64,000 nucleotides of DNA from Anaerocolumna sp. MB42-C2 (GCF_030913705.1 NZ_CP133190.1:1488001-1552000); one strand, 5' to 3'. Positions 26,847-36,961 are shown, counted from the first letter of the stretch. Notes: generated from the letters alone by a model not told the origin. Numbers and translations: made by a program.

Positions 26847-27668
26847 ATGGGTAATTTAAATAAAACACTCAAAGCATTCTCTAAAAAACATAAAATTATA
26901 TTTTCAGTCATAATCTGTACGATTACTCTCATCATTTCAATGCTTTTTTTATGGGATGATAAGCCTGCAATGGGTATAGATAAGCTGATTGGTGACATAA
27001 TTATTACTTTATTCTGCCTGGCGGTTATCCGCGTCATTGGAATCTGGGATGGTGCTGGTTTTCGAAAAAGTGGATTAGGGATGGGGTTAGTATTAGGTAT
27101 TCCATTTCTATTTATAGGGATAGGCGGAGCAATCGTCGGTAACATTGGAGTGGATTTCAGTACTCTCGTCCCGAAATCGCCAACTATTTTTATCATCTTT
27201 ACACTTAATATGTTTATGGTTGGAGTTAAGGAGGAAATCACCATACGCTCTTTCGTACTGAATAATTTATTAGGACAGGAAAATCCTACCTATCAAGGTA
27301 CATTAAAAGCAGCATTCATATCAGCAGCTATTTTTGGGGCAATGCATATACCAAATATATTTTTTGTTCCGCTTATAACACTGGTAGTACAGGTTATCAA
27401 TGCAACAGCGGCAGGTGTACTCTTCGCCGCAATTTTTGTCAGATGCAGGAATATCTGGTCAACGATCATCATTCATATGCTGGTAGACTGGTTTGCATTG
27501 ATAATTGGGCAGTGCTTTATTGGAGGGTCATCGATCATAGGGAGAGAAATGAGTCTATCCCATGGATGCCTTTTGACCATTGCAGGATCAATGCCGCCGC
27601 TTCTCATAGCGATGTTTTTACTTAGAAGAAGCAAAATCAGTTTTACAGATAGCTCATCCTTGAAATGA
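26847..27668 (+). CDS. CPBP-family intramembrane metalloprotease
   Basis: 273 residues and about seven membrane segments. The CPBP/Abi motifs are present in order: KEEITIRSF (EExxxR), FGAMHIPN (FxxxH) and HMLVDWFAL (HxxxD/N). The family includes prenyl-protein proteases and bacteriocin self-immunity proteins. The start at 26847 is chosen from AGAGAGG 6 bases upstream rather than the GTG at 26829. A second family member lies at 31632-32447. No bacteriocin gene is visible near it. Confidence 0.85.
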   Translation: MGNLNKTLKAFSKKHKIIFSVIICTITLIISMLFLWDDKPAMGIDKLIGDIIITLFCLAVIRVIGIWDGAGFRKSGLGMGLVLGIPFLFIGIGGAIVGNIGVDFSTLVPKSPTIFIIFTLNMFMVGVKEEITIRSFVLNNLLGQENPTYQGTLKAAFISAAIFGAMHIPNIFFVPLITLVVQVINATAAGVLFAAIFVRCRNIWSTIIIHMLVDWFALIIGQCFIGGSSIIGREMSLSHGCLLTIAGSMPPLLIAMFLLRRSKISFTDSSSLK

Positions 27669-28044
27669 GAGATCCGTGTAGTGAAGCGAAAGTCATAGAA
27701 AACCGGAGAATTATAGCTTGAATATCGAAGCGTGTTATTACTTCTATACAAAGTAATTCAATAAAAGAGCCGAACCTGATACAGATGAACTAATATCATA
27801 TTTTAATCATGCAGCATTTCCCTCAATTTCACAATTCCAACCACTGCAAATGCCAACAACCCTTTTGTATTCAATTTTTCCATTACAATACGCCTTACTT
27901 TTTCTCTAAATTTTACCATAAAAATACCTGAGAAGGAGGATTTGTCATTGGCCCATGTACGCAAACCAAATGATTTGCCGGGGTTATTGGAGAGCTTCTT
28001 TATGCATCATAGCCTTAATTGTGTGCCCATTTATGCTCTTACTT
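27669..28044. other. intergenic region with a possible 38-codon ORF
   Basis: A minus-strand frame at 27807-27923 encodes about 38 residues (MEKLNTKGLLAFAVVGIVKL) with a weak ribosome site; it may be a small membrane peptide or a relic. On the plus strand AAGGAGG at 27934 precedes an open frame without recognisable homology. Nothing else is seen. Confidence 0.3.
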
Positions 28045-28671
28045 TCATTGGATTGAATTCATCAACTCATAGAAATATTTGGATTCCTGAGTCTTATTAA
28101 GACTATACCAGGCATCTAATGTTTTTGATGAAAACACACCTAGCGATTTCAAGACGTGTACAGAAAATTCCAACGGAGCTATTCCAGATGCGGTGATCAA
28201 TTTTCCATCAGTTACTACCGACTCCATTTTGTAATGCTTTTCGCCCGTGTAAGTGGGGCAGATCATTTTAAGGTATTCCAGATCATTGCTTGTATGCCAA
28301 TGTGAATTCAACAATCCTGTCTGAGCTAGTCCCATTGTAGCACCACAAATCGCTGCAACCAATATACCCTCCTTTAAACACCTCTGGGCGATTTTTAAGA
28401 TGGGTTGGTGCATTGTTTCTGTCCATGTACCTCCACCAGGTAAAATCAATGCATCAGTGCTTTCAATACTGCACTCATCCAGTTTGATGTCAGGCAGTAT
28501 TTTCAATCCACCCATTGTCGTTACAGGCGTCTTTTCAATTCCAACCGTCACTATTTTTGATGGATCAAGTCCCTTTTTATAATATCTTCCCGAGTTCAGC
28601 TCGGCAGTTAAGTAACCTATTTCCCAGTCTGACATTGTATCAAACACATAAAGATATACTGTATTATTCAT
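28045..28671 (-). CDS. DJ-1/PfpI family protein
   Basis: 208 residues. The class-I glutamine amidotransferase-like fold is shown by NTVYLYVFDTMSDWEIGYL, DALILPGGGTW and the nucleophile elbow VAAICGATMGLA (Cys). ATG at 28671 follows AAGGAG; an upstream ATG at 28701 lacks a site. Proteins of this subgroup act on glyoxal-type or protein substrates, or are inactive. It lies directly downstream of a WYL regulator gene on the same strand and is probably its target. Confidence 0.85.
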   Translation of the reverse strand: MNNTVYLYVFDTMSDWEIGYLTAELNSGRYYKKGLDPSKIVTVGIEKTPVTTMGGLKILPDIKLDECSIESTDALILPGGGTWTETMHQPILKIAQRCLKEGILVAAICGATMGLAQTGLLNSHWHTSNDLEYLKMICPTYTGEKHYKMESVVTDGKLITASGIAPLEFSVHVLKSLGVFSSKTLDAWYSLNKTQESKYFYELMNSIQ

Positions 28672-28778
28672 TTTGCATTTTCTCCTTATTATATTCATCA
28701 AGGAATACCGACCATCGGTAATCAGTGACTATCCTCATTATAAAACAGCTTCACTGACATCTGCTGTCAGTGAAGCTA

Positions 28779-29741
28779 TTAAAGTTGATAATATTCCATT
28801 AACTCCAATGCAATAGCAGCAAGTCTTTCATTTAAACTCTGTGGTTCGATTATTTGAATGGATTTACCATAGGATAGGAGAAAATAAGGGACAAAACTAT
28901 GAATTGATTCTTCCTCAAATAAAAAGATGGCTTGATTCGATGTTCGTTCTTTCAGATGATGCCCTAAAAACCAATGCATGCATAGTTCATCCAATGCCTC
29001 TGACCTGCCTTTGATAATTAAAGAAATTAACCCCTCCTTACCCACTAAATCAGGTAACAGGTTTTTCATAAAAAATTTACGGGCCGAAAAAGTTTCGGGA
29101 CGTTTAAACATTATTTGAGTACACTTGATTCGTAAAATCCGATCTACCCGAAAGCTTCGTATTTCATTCCTTAAGTGGCAAAATGCAACAGTATACCATT
29201 TGTTGTTCCAGTAAACCATTCCATAGGGGTCTATCATCCTATTCTTTGGTTGCTCTTCACGGCTTGTGCGATAATCAATTTCTACCGAGAATTCCTTTTC
29301 TACAGCATGCTCCAATTCCCCCAATATCGGCTGAATGGAAGGGTTTACTATGCGGTTTATAACTTCAAGTCCGGCTAAATGATGGTTAAGTATACTTTCC
29401 TGGTCCTGATTCGAATACATTTTCAACTTTGATGTCGCATTGTCTAATGCCTCACTCAAAGGGTATCCAGCTTCTTTTGCAAAAACAGCAGCGTGAAGGA
29501 GTGCCTTTTTTTCTTCCATATCAAATAGCAGAGGTGCTCTGATAAAATTATTCAGCAGACTATACCCGCCATTATGACCTGGGTCCGATATGATAGGCAC
29601 TCCACTGGCACAGAGTGCATCAATATGCCGATAAACTGTCCTTATATTTATTTCTAATTTTTGGGATATTTGTTTTGCAGTTATTTTTACGCCTGAATTC
29701 AGCATCCACAGAATTGCCAGCATATTATCGTTTTTAGCCAT
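28779..29741 (-). CDS. YafY-type HTH/WYL-domain transcriptional regulator
   Basis: 320 residues. The N-terminal HTH_11 (MLNSGVKITAKQISQKLEIN, IRTVYRHIDALCASGVPI) is followed by a WYL domain (SVEIDYRTSREEQPKNRMID, then PYGMVYWNNKWYTVAFCHLR) and a C-terminal dimerisation module. WYL domains bind small or nucleic-acid ligands. The DJ-1 gene is 107 bases downstream, forming a likely two-gene unit. Confidence 0.88.
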   Translation of the reverse strand: MAKNDNMLAILWMLNSGVKITAKQISQKLEINIRTVYRHIDALCASGVPIISDPGHNGGYSLLNNFIRAPLLFDMEEKKALLHAAVFAKEAGYPLSEALDNATSKLKMYSNQDQESILNHHLAGLEVINRIVNPSIQPILGELEHAVEKEFSVEIDYRTSREEQPKNRMIDPYGMVYWNNKWYTVAFCHLRNEIRSFRVDRILRIKCTQIMFKRPETFSARKFFMKNLLPDLVGKEGLISLIIKGRSEALDELCMHWFLGHHLKERTSNQAIFLFEEESIHSFVPYFLLSYGKSIQIIEPQSLNERLAAIALELMEYYQL

Positions 29742-30130
29742 AACGTGAACTCCCTTCTTTTATGAAGCTCAATATTTTAAATATCTTTATTGTCTACACT
29801 ACTCAATGATCGCACTAAATTATCAGCTTTACAAATCATCTGCCTCCCTCTATTCATAGAAATTTCTCCCGTTCAATCCTAACACAACACTCCATATGTA
29901 TTGAGGCAGTAATGCATATTCCTGAAAGATGCATTTTGACCTTGGTGTAGACAATCGATTAACTAATACTTATAGAAAAAAAGAAACCATGCTGAACCCA
30001 TATACTCTAAATTATCTCTCAACAAAGGCACTTACAGTTTCCTTCAGCTCATCACTGCTTTCATCATAAATGCTGTAACTGTCATGATGTAATGATGCTC
30101 ATACTTGCAGAGATATTCGATACTATTAAT
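29742..30130. other. intergenic region with a coding remnant
   Basis: About 390 bases. On the minus strand near 30035-30110 a frame ending in TAA reads HDSYSIYDESSDELKETVSA, which resembles the C-terminal helix of a flavodoxin-like protein; no more of it is present. The rest is AT-rich, and the part nearest 29742 should contain the WYL regulator promoter. Confidence 0.35.
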
Positions 30131-31126
30131 TTAATGACGCTTCCCGTGTCTGTTCCATTCTCCTGCTATAAGCAGTACAATACCCACAGTTACAAATACC
30201 ACAAGAATCAGCAAATATACATTGGAATTGACGGTGTCATTATTCCAGACCAATAAATCTGCATGTGGAATTGTCCAGTTTGGTACCCCATATAGTACGT
30301 AATTTATTACATCACTTATGATGGGTGCAAACACTCCAAACAGAATCAGGGAAATTCCAGCCTTGGTCAATCCAGTAAGCTTTGTATAGCGTATGAGTAG
30401 GAACAGAATCCATGGCAATATTACAGAGATTGAAGTTATTTCAAATGCCGGCTTCCAATAAGATGGCATCGAAATATAAAAGCCGCACATTACAATGACT
30501 GCATAAAGCCAGAAGGTATCCCACAGCATGATGAACAGTCCTTTTTGCTTTCTGATTGATTTTGGGAATGATATACTACCTGCAAGAAATGGCAGTAAGA
30601 CTACTGACAAGCCAAATATGGTCGATACAGATGCCAGAAAAAACCAGTCTCCCCTGCTATAAATACAGGTTACCAATAGTAGTAAAATAACGCTTACACT
30701 AAAACTCAGACAAGTCCATAGTGCTTTTTTGTGTTCTGTTACCAATGGTACGACAACTAATGAGGTAACTACAAGTAACGTTGCCAATACAATAAAAAAC
30801 CAGTCCAACGCATGTCCCACCACCAAATTACAGATCAGACAAACAATCACCGGAATCATCAGAATTAATCCTATTGTGATTCCAACTGTAACTGAGTGTC
30901 TGCGTTCCATTTTGGCATGCTTTTCAAGCACTCCAGACATTTCCTGGTACAATTTGTCATCCATAACTGTATTGTTGAGCTGCTCGTAGATGCTGCTGCA
31001 GTTATGACATTCTTTCAGATGTTCTTCAACCACTCTCCTGCTATTATCACTGCACACATCATCACGATATAGGGGCAATAGATCCTGTATTACCTGACAA
31101 TCATATTTCATGGATTCATCATTCAT
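30131..31126 (-). CDS. zinc-finger anti-sigma factor, multi-pass membrane
   Basis: 331 residues. The first 45 residues are a zf-HC2 anti-sigma domain (DVCSDNSRRVVEEHLKECHNC, pattern H-x3-C-x2-C). Seven to eight hydrophobic segments follow. It should hold the adjacent ECF sigma factor at the membrane until a signal arrives. Its ATG overlaps the end of the sigma gene, so the two are translated together. Confidence 0.85.
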   Translation of the reverse strand: MNDESMKYDCQVIQDLLPLYRDDVCSDNSRRVVEEHLKECHNCSSIYEQLNNTVMDDKLYQEMSGVLEKHAKMERRHSVTVGITIGLILMIPVIVCLICNLVVGHALDWFFIVLATLLVVTSLVVVPLVTEHKKALWTCLSFSVSVILLLLVTCIYSRGDWFFLASVSTIFGLSVVLLPFLAGSISFPKSIRKQKGLFIMLWDTFWLYAVIVMCGFYISMPSYWKPAFEITSISVILPWILFLLIRYTKLTGLTKAGISLILFGVFAPIISDVINYVLYGVPNWTIPHADLLVWNNDTVNSNVYLLILVVFVTVGIVLLIAGEWNRHGKRH

Positions 31127-31601
31127 AATTTTTCATCCTCTCCTTAATCTTCAGACGTGCTCTATGATACGTGACGCGAGCCCAACTATCTGTTTTAGCA
31201 AATAGCTTTCCGATCTCATAAAATCCAAGTTCACCAAATACTCTTAACTGAAAGACCTCTTTATATGGTTCCTCCATACTATGTAATATTTCATGAATTG
31301 CAAAGCTTGTATTGTTATTAACCAATAATGTTTCTATGTTTAAATTCGTCGACTGTGGCTCTGACTCCTGATATTTGCCTTGTTTTGACTGTCTACGAAA
31401 TTCATCCATACATGCATTCTTAGCAATTGCACACAGCCAGGTAAATTCTCCTGATTGTTTCTGAAAGGAGGCCCTTGTCTTAAGCGCCTTATAAAAGACT
31501 TCCTGCGTAATTTCCTCGGCTTGGTCCGAATTTTTCATAACCTTCATGACATACGAATATACAGATGCATAATACATATGATACAGCTTTTCAAAATCCA
31601 C
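31119..31601 (-). CDS. ECF RNA polymerase sigma factor
   Basis: 160 residues with sigma region 2 (MYYASVYSYVMKVMKNSDQA, EEITQEVFYKALKTRASF, FTWLCAIAKNACMDEFRRQ) and region 4 (KEVFQLRVFGELGFYEIGKL, SWARVTYHRARLKIKERM). It sits between a CPBP protease gene (31 bases upstream) and its anti-sigma gene (overlapping). The three probably form one operon responding to cell-envelope stress. Confidence 0.9.
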   Translation of the reverse strand: MDFEKLYHMYYASVYSYVMKVMKNSDQAEEITQEVFYKALKTRASFQKQSGEFTWLCAIAKNACMDEFRRQSKQGKYQESEPQSTNLNIETLLVNNNTSFAIHEILHSMEEPYKEVFQLRVFGELGFYEIGKLFAKTDSWARVTYHRARLKIKERMKNYE

Positions 31602-31631
31602 GATCCATGTCCCTTTCTCCTTACATTTTTG

Positions 31632-32447
31632 TCATTCTCTCTGCTTCTTTTCCTTATGATTAATTAACATCCACAGAAAGCTTGATATCACCACCATCAG
31701 AATAAAATAGCAATATATACCCGTTTTATTCGGCCAAGCATCAAACAGTGCATTCCAATTGTAAATCGCACCAATGGAATTGATAAATGCATGATACAGC
31801 ACACATGCAAGCGGGCTCCTCGTTGCTTTGTAAATTGCCGCTCCTATGAATGACCAGCTAAATAACATGATTGCAAAACCAAGTATACTGTCACCATAAT
31901 GATTACTACTCGGCATCAGCCAGAGTGGAAGATGCCATGTAATCCATATTGACGCTGTTATTAATGTTGACAAAATAAATGGGAATTTCCGTTCCAGCTG
32001 TGGCTGTAAAAATCCACGCCAGCCAATTTCCTCTACACCGCCGCCAATGATTAGTACCGGATATGCCACAATCATCAAATACCAAGGTGAATTGTTGCGG
32101 GTACCGTACAGCAAAGCTACTACCAATACTGTAGCACAAAACAATACTAGGATTCCATACGTCTTTTTCTTATCCGGAGTCCTGACAATCAGTTTAATAA
32201 AATCTTTGATTGATTCTATCTTGTGATGACGTTTTAGTACAATGTAAGTGGCAATCATTGGCGTCGGAGTATCAATGAGCACGCCATTGATGACATAAAT
32301 CACATAACCCACTGAAATTTCACCACCTGCTAACCCTGTTCTATAATACGTTTCTAATGCAAGTGCTATAACGTTTGATATAACCGAGATTAGTAGCACC
32401 CATCCAAGAAATTCCAGGATAGGTGCTTTTTCTTTATCTTTCCACAT
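31632..32447 (-). CDS. CPBP-family intramembrane metalloprotease
   Basis: 271 residues, about eight membrane segments, with VEEIGWRGFLQP (EExxxR), ITWHLPLW (H) and YHAFINSIG (HxxxN). As the first gene of a unit with an ECF sigma/anti-sigma pair it may take part in signal-dependent proteolysis of the anti-sigma factor, or be a regulon member. That link is inferred from position only. Confidence 0.85.
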   Translation of the reverse strand: MWKDKEKAPILEFLGWVLLISVISNVIALALETYYRTGLAGGEISVGYVIYVINGVLIDTPTPMIATYIVLKRHHKIESIKDFIKLIVRTPDKKKTYGILVLFCATVLVVALLYGTRNNSPWYLMIVAYPVLIIGGGVEEIGWRGFLQPQLERKFPFILSTLITASIWITWHLPLWLMPSSNHYGDSILGFAIMLFSWSFIGAAIYKATRSPLACVLYHAFINSIGAIYNWNALFDAWPNKTGIYCYFILMVVISSFLWMLINHKEKKQRE

Positions 32448-32749
32448 ATTACAACATCTCCTTGTTTATTTTACAGGTTAGACGTTGCAGGTTTAATTTT
32501 GTTACAGATTATTATCATAAAATCTTTTTTATATAATCTTTTCCATTCTAACTGTAGCATGTCACTCATATTCTCAACTTTCACGTCTTCCATTATATAC
32601 CACACCAAATTATTTATCAAACTTTTATACAAGGACAACATGCCGTGAATAGTCAAAAGGAGGCATTGTTTTGCTATATATTCCTAATCACGCGCTTGCA
32701 AACCTCTCCATATATGCTAGGACCGTAGTTCCATTACTATATAATGAAA
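32448..32749. other. intergenic region, probably promoter of the sigma operon
   Basis: About 300 bases. A 61-codon minus-strand frame at 32471-32656 (KSLINNLVWYIMEDVKVENM) has no good ribosome site and no recognisable family; I do not call it a gene. Confidence 0.35.
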
Positions 32750-34504
32750 TTATATCCTTGACATTTTCATTTTTTCAATAGTTTCTTCTAATAACTCCAT
32801 CAGAACCTTTGCATTTTCAAACTCATTGGTTCGGAGCAGCTGTTGAATTCTGGTTTCTGTCTCTTTTTTCTTTTGTTCCAGCAACAGATAATCTTTGTCG
32901 AAATGATTGGCATAAATCATCTGTCGGAATTTACGGATGCTCATTCTGCGTACAGTATTGTTTTCTACCATAAGCACATAGTCCATGCAGTTGGCCACCG
33001 TATAATAATCATGGGACACCATAAGAATTGCACCTTTGTACTCTGAAATCGCCTGTTCTAATGCAATCTGCGCATAAACATCCAAATGCCCCGTCGGTTC
33101 ATCCAGAAGCAGGAAGTTGGCTTTTTCTAATGAGAGCACAGCTAATTGAAACAAATCTCTTTCTCCGCCAGATAATTCACTCACTTTCTGGCCAAGCGTA
33201 TCTCCTTCAAAACCATATTTTTTCAAATAGTCCTCTGTCTCATTTTTTGTGCCAAACCCTTTTTGTTCGAAAATTTCAAGCAATGTTTTCGCATCGTCAT
33301 ATAATGAGCCAGTAATCTGGGAAAACATGCTAACCTTTGCATCTTCACTAATTCTGATCGTGTCTTTCTTATTTTCAAAGATTTCAAATAGCATGGTTGT
33401 TTTACCAGTTCCATTATTCCCCACAATTGCTACATGCTCTGCAGGCTTCATTTCAAAATTCACATGTTCCAGAAGCTGTTCATCAAATGCAACGCTGTAA
33501 TCCGTCAATTCCAGAATAGTATCATCTGCCACTGCACTTTCCAGTCCAAAAAAAATCTCCGGCTGTTTGATATCCACGAACGGAGCCTTTGTTTTTCTTG
33601 CTTTCAGCCGATCCACCAATGACTGTCTTGCGTGTACGGCTCTTCCAAGGGATGCGTTGTCCATTTCCGATGCTCTCGCTCTGGATTTTTCTAAGATTTT
33701 ATTCTGACGGTTAATCTCTACCTGGTCTGCAGCAGCTGCTTCTTCTAAATCAATCTTCGTAGCAAGAAGTTCATAATTATATTCTGTATAGGTTCCATCA
33801 AATTCCTGCACATCCATATTTTCCATGTGGAGTATCTTGTTAAAGCAATGATTTAACAAGTACCGGTTATGCGTGATAATAAGAAGTGTTCCTTTGTGGG
33901 CATTGATCAGGTTTCTTAACGCGTTCAGATGCTTAAAATCCAAAAATACATCCGGTTCATCCATAATTAGAAACCTTGGACTAAGCATCATCTCTTTGAT
34001 TACCTGAACCAGCTTAAATTCTCCACCACTCAGACTACTGATTTTCTGTTCTTCTAATTTTTGTAGACTAGCTAGTTTTAATTGCTTCTTAATATTGATT
34101 TCATAAGACTCTCCATCAATCGCATTCCATTCATCTAATTCTTTTTGATACCCCTCGAAAATTTTCTCCAAATCTACAGTAGTCTCCATTAGCTTGCAAA
34201 AGTCAAATATTTTCTGCTCATGCTTTACAAACTCATCGCTGATATACTCAAACACGGTCATTTCTTCTTTGGGATCTAATTGCGAAAATTGACTGACATA
34301 TCCGATTCTGTCAGTGTTGTCAATTACTATTTTTCCATCGTACAGATACTCTTTTGGGTGCATCAGTAAATCGAGTAACGTACTTTTTCCTGTACCGTTG
34401 GTACCAATCAATGCACAATGCACATCATCTTCTATTGTAAATGAAACTTTTTTATATAAATCCTTTTGCGGATACGAGTAGGACAAGTTTTGAACCTTAA
34501 TCAC
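32750..34504 (-). CDS. ABC-F family ATPase (ribosome-protection type)
   Basis: 584 residues with two ATPase domains and no membrane segments. Domain 1: Walker A GTNGTGKST, signature LSGGEFKLVQ, Walker B FLIMDEPD. Domain 2: Walker A GNNGTGKTT, signature LSGGERDLFQ, Walker B FLLLDEPTGHLD. A charged linker of about 80 residues (QNKILEKSRARASEMD) separates them, as in ABC-F proteins that dislodge antibiotics from the ribosome (Vga/Lsa/Msr kinds). A basic, helical C-terminal tail follows. It could confer resistance to lincosamides, streptogramins or pleuromutilins, but the specificity cannot be read from sequence. Confidence 0.88.
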   Translation of the reverse strand: MIKVQNLSYSYPQKDLYKKVSFTIEDDVHCALIGTNGTGKSTLLDLLMHPKEYLYDGKIVIDNTDRIGYVSQFSQLDPKEEMTVFEYISDEFVKHEQKIFDFCKLMETTVDLEKIFEGYQKELDEWNAIDGESYEINIKKQLKLASLQKLEEQKISSLSGGEFKLVQVIKEMMLSPRFLIMDEPDVFLDFKHLNALRNLINAHKGTLLIITHNRYLLNHCFNKILHMENMDVQEFDGTYTEYNYELLATKIDLEEAAAADQVEINRQNKILEKSRARASEMDNASLGRAVHARQSLVDRLKARKTKAPFVDIKQPEIFFGLESAVADDTILELTDYSVAFDEQLLEHVNFEMKPAEHVAIVGNNGTGKTTMLFEIFENKKDTIRISEDAKVSMFSQITGSLYDDAKTLLEIFEQKGFGTKNETEDYLKKYGFEGDTLGQKVSELSGGERDLFQLAVLSLEKANFLLLDEPTGHLDVYAQIALEQAISEYKGAILMVSHDYYTVANCMDYVLMVENNTVRRMSIRKFRQMIYANHFDKDYLLLEQKKKETETRIQQLLRTNEFENAKVLMELLEETIEKMKMSRI

Positions 34505-34719
34505 GATTGCCTCCTATGGTAATTTATTTCCAATATAATTTAATACAAAAAACAAGTTTATGCACAAAGTTGTTTATAGGTCTGGTGGGGAGTGTGCAAA
34601 CGATTTCTCTCCATCCAGATAATTAAATAAAAGGGGTTAACACTTTACATATATTTCTCCATATATTCTTTTGTGTGTTGAATCAAACAAATTCGAACAC
34701 CACTAGACGCAACTACACT

Positions 34720-35307
34720 CTAGAATTTATCAATTGAAACTTCACTTTTCCCCTTATCACTTAATAACCCAAAGATTAATTTCCATGCATGCTCAGTAAA
34801 CGTTGATTCTTTATCGTTATCTTTCATTCTATTATATGGTATCCAATATATAATATTTAACATGAGTGCATCAACTATACACTCGTATTCTCCATCAAAG
34901 CGCTCTTCTATTAGATAGCCTTGCTTCGAGAGAAAATGAAATGATCGAAGCAAATTCATACGAATTAGATTAATCACATTCTTTTGCATCTCTCTAATCC
35001 TTAATGACCGATTTGCCAATTGAGTATAATATCCAAAATAGAATGCATTGTCCATTACTACCTGCTGCATCCTATTAAACTGTACATGAAGCTCTTCTAG
35101 ATTTTTAGATATCTCGAAAGAATCCATTCCGTTGCTCTCTAATATTGCTTCTGCTATATCTTCTTTTTTTTTGAAGTAATAAGTAAGATTTCCTTTACTC
35201 ATCCTTAATGCTTCTGATATTTCTCTAACCGATACATTATCAAATCCTCGTTCGTTAAACATCTTTTTAGCAACGTCTATAATATCCTGTTTTGTTTTTT
35301 TTCCCAT
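34720..35307 (-). CDS. TetR family regulator
   Basis: 195 residues starting at the ATG at 35307 (GKKTKQDIIDVAKKMF) behind AAAGGGGG. The HTH is RGFDNVSVREISEALRMSKG followed by NLTYYFKKKEDIAE. The C-terminal domain resembles TetR_C of Clostridium regulators that have no assigned ligand. It lies upstream of the ABC-F gene on the same strand with 215 bases between, so direct control of that gene is possible but unproven. Confidence 0.85.
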   Translation of the reverse strand: MGKKTKQDIIDVAKKMFNERGFDNVSVREISEALRMSKGNLTYYFKKKEDIAEAILESNGMDSFEISKNLEELHVQFNRMQQVVMDNAFYFGYYTQLANRSLRIREMQKNVINLIRMNLLRSFHFLSKQGYLIEERFDGEYECIVDALMLNIIYWIPYNRMKDNDKESTFTEHAWKLIFGLLSDKGKSEVSIDKF

Positions 35308-35691
35308 TCTCAACCCCCTTTTTTTATTATTCAATCTAAATTTAAAATAATATATTAGCACTAAAATATTGCTTTAATTAATTTCAAAAGATATTAGTAC
35401 GCTTGTACTATTTTATCTTGATTTTATCAATCTGTCAATACAATGAATTTAACAAGAACATCTTCCTATTACATACTCAAAAACACAATAGCAATTATAT
35501 AATTCATCTCTCTTCCTTGTTATTTCTCCATTGCAATCATGGTTTGAATAGTAAAACCGTAACTGTATATACAGCTACGTCTATTGTTCCTTATTCCTTA
35601 TCCGATCTTTTAAGCCGATATGTTTCCAAATACAAAAGCCATTGAATGTCATCTACACACCCAATGGCTAAAACTATTGATAAACTAGGTT

Positions 35692-35733
35692 TTACCGTCT
35701 TTCAAGCTTCACCACCGTCTCAACGTGCCTTGA
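35692..35733 (-). pseudogene. RlmD/RumA C-terminal end remnant (attachment-site footprint A)
   Basis: On the minus strand the codons read S-R-H-V-E-T-V-V-K-L-E-R-R-stop. This resembles the last residues of 23S rRNA (uracil-5-)-methyltransferases, which end in H-V/L-E-S/T-x-V-L-x-S-R. The core CTCAAGGCACGTTGA is shared with three other sites in this window. No methyltransferase body precedes it. The remainder of 35308-35807 contains the TetR promoter region and no gene. Confidence 0.55.
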
Positions 35734-35807
35734 GGGATGATTATCGTCTCTTGTCCTAATAATCTTGTTCTCTTAATCTTTTTAACGATTTAGAATTGCA
35801 AATTTTT

Positions 35808-36572
35808 CTAAGTACAACTTATTATAGACTGAGTTATAGAGAAAACCTCCTCTATAGAAGCGGACAGGTTCATAACCTGATTTGAAACTTCTTCAATATT
35901 ATTAGAAATGCCATTAAAAGATCTCCCAGCTTCATTAATAACTGACTCTCCCAATTCTACATCCTGGTTTACCGCCTGGATTATTCCTTCCGTCTGGTCA
36001 ATTTCTGTCTGTATCGAGCAGATCAATTCTCCGATATTTTTTGCGGCACCTGAGGATTGCTCCGCCAATTTCCTGACTTCACTTGCCACTACGGTAAAGC
36101 CTCTTCCGTGCTCACCTGCCCTTGCGGCTTCAATCGCCGCATTCAGTGCTAACAGATTGGTCTGCTTTGCAATCTTTGTTATCATTTCAACGATGTTCAT
36201 GATTTCCTTCGATTTTTTTTCCAGATTGTTAATTGCCTGTATCACTGAAGTAAAATTCTCACGTATGGTTGCCATCTGGCTGATTCCATTATTGATGACC
36301 TGATTTCCTTCTTCTGCTTTGGAAGAGGCTTCCACAAAGGATTCCACCACCTCCTGTAGATCTGCATCCACTTCTGTCATAACGGAATAGATACGATCCG
36401 CAAGATTTTTCATTTTATTAGAATCTGCTTTGGTCATTGTTACCTCTGCAGATTCCTGTTCCGTGATATTTTCTTCACCCGGCTCTGGTTCTGTTTCCTG
36501 CATATTAATTGATTCCGGTTCAGCTATATCGTCTGATACTAATATATCATTTTCTAAACTTTCTTGATTCAT
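35808..36572 (-). CDS. soluble methyl-accepting chemotaxis-type signalling protein
   Basis: 254 residues without membrane segments. The first 50 residues are acidic and low-complexity ([16 protein letters not shown]). The rest is an MCP signalling domain with the conserved hairpin tip ([20 protein letters not shown], then [15 protein letters not shown]). It is shorter than normal receptors and ends soon after the hairpin. It lies 116 bases downstream of the HPr gene and next to a PTS operon, suggesting a role in coupling sugar-PTS state to chemotaxis signalling; that is inference. Confidence 0.85.
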   Translation of the reverse strand: MNQESLENDILVSDDIAEPESINMQETEPEPGEENITEQESAEVTMTKADSNKMKNLADRIYSVMTEVDADLQEVVESFVEASSKAEEGNQVINNGISQMATIRENFTSVIQAINNLEKKSKEIMNIVEMITKIAKQTNLLALNAAIEAARAGEHGRGFTVVASEVRKLAEQSSGAAKNIGELICSIQTEIDQTEGIIQAVNQDVELGESVINEAGRSFNGISNNIEEVSNQVMNLSASIEEVFSITQSIISCT

Positions 36573-36688
36573 AAAGGTATCCTCCCATTACTCATCAGTT
36601 CATTTGTAATTTTTCAAAGTTTCTTCTACTTCTTTTGCTGTTTTTAATGTAAATGTTTTTTCGTTTTGGTATTGGATTGCCTAATCTC

Positions 36689-36961
36689 CTATTCCCCGCA
36701 ACCGCTCTTTACGAATTCTTCGATTACCTTAATTGCTTCTTTTTCGTCTTTTCCATTTGCTTCAAAGGTCAGTTCATCACCCTTTACTGCACCCAAAGCC
36801 ATTACGGATAAAATGCTTTTCGGCTGGTGCTTCTTGGTAGCATCTCCATTTTTATAAAATTCAATATCACATTCGAATCCTTTTACCAGTTTGGTAAGCA
36901 AGCTCGCGGGTCTTGCATGTAAACCTACCGGGTTTGTTACGGTTACGGTTACTTTTTCCAT
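36689..36961 (-). CDS. ptsH: phosphocarrier protein HPr
   Basis: 90 residues. The active His is His15 in NPVGLHARPASLL, and the regulatory Ser lies in QPKSILSVMALG (position 49, equivalent to Ser46). HPr hands phosphate from enzyme I to sugar-specific IIA proteins, such as the one encoded at 38732. Enzyme I is not in this window. Being outside a ptsHI operon, it may be a dedicated HPr copy serving the neighbouring transporter or signalling through the adjacent chemotaxis-type protein. Confidence 0.92.
   Translation of the reverse strand: MEKVTVTVTNPVGLHARPASLLTKLVKGFECDIEFYKNGDATKKHQPKSILSVMALGAVKGDELTFEANGKDEKEAIKVIEEFVKSGCGE

Noticed and set aside
26744..27244. 166-codon minus-strand frame opposite the CPBP gene
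   Set aside because: Antisense to the membrane protease motifs; Pro/Ile-rich composition typical of a shadow frame.
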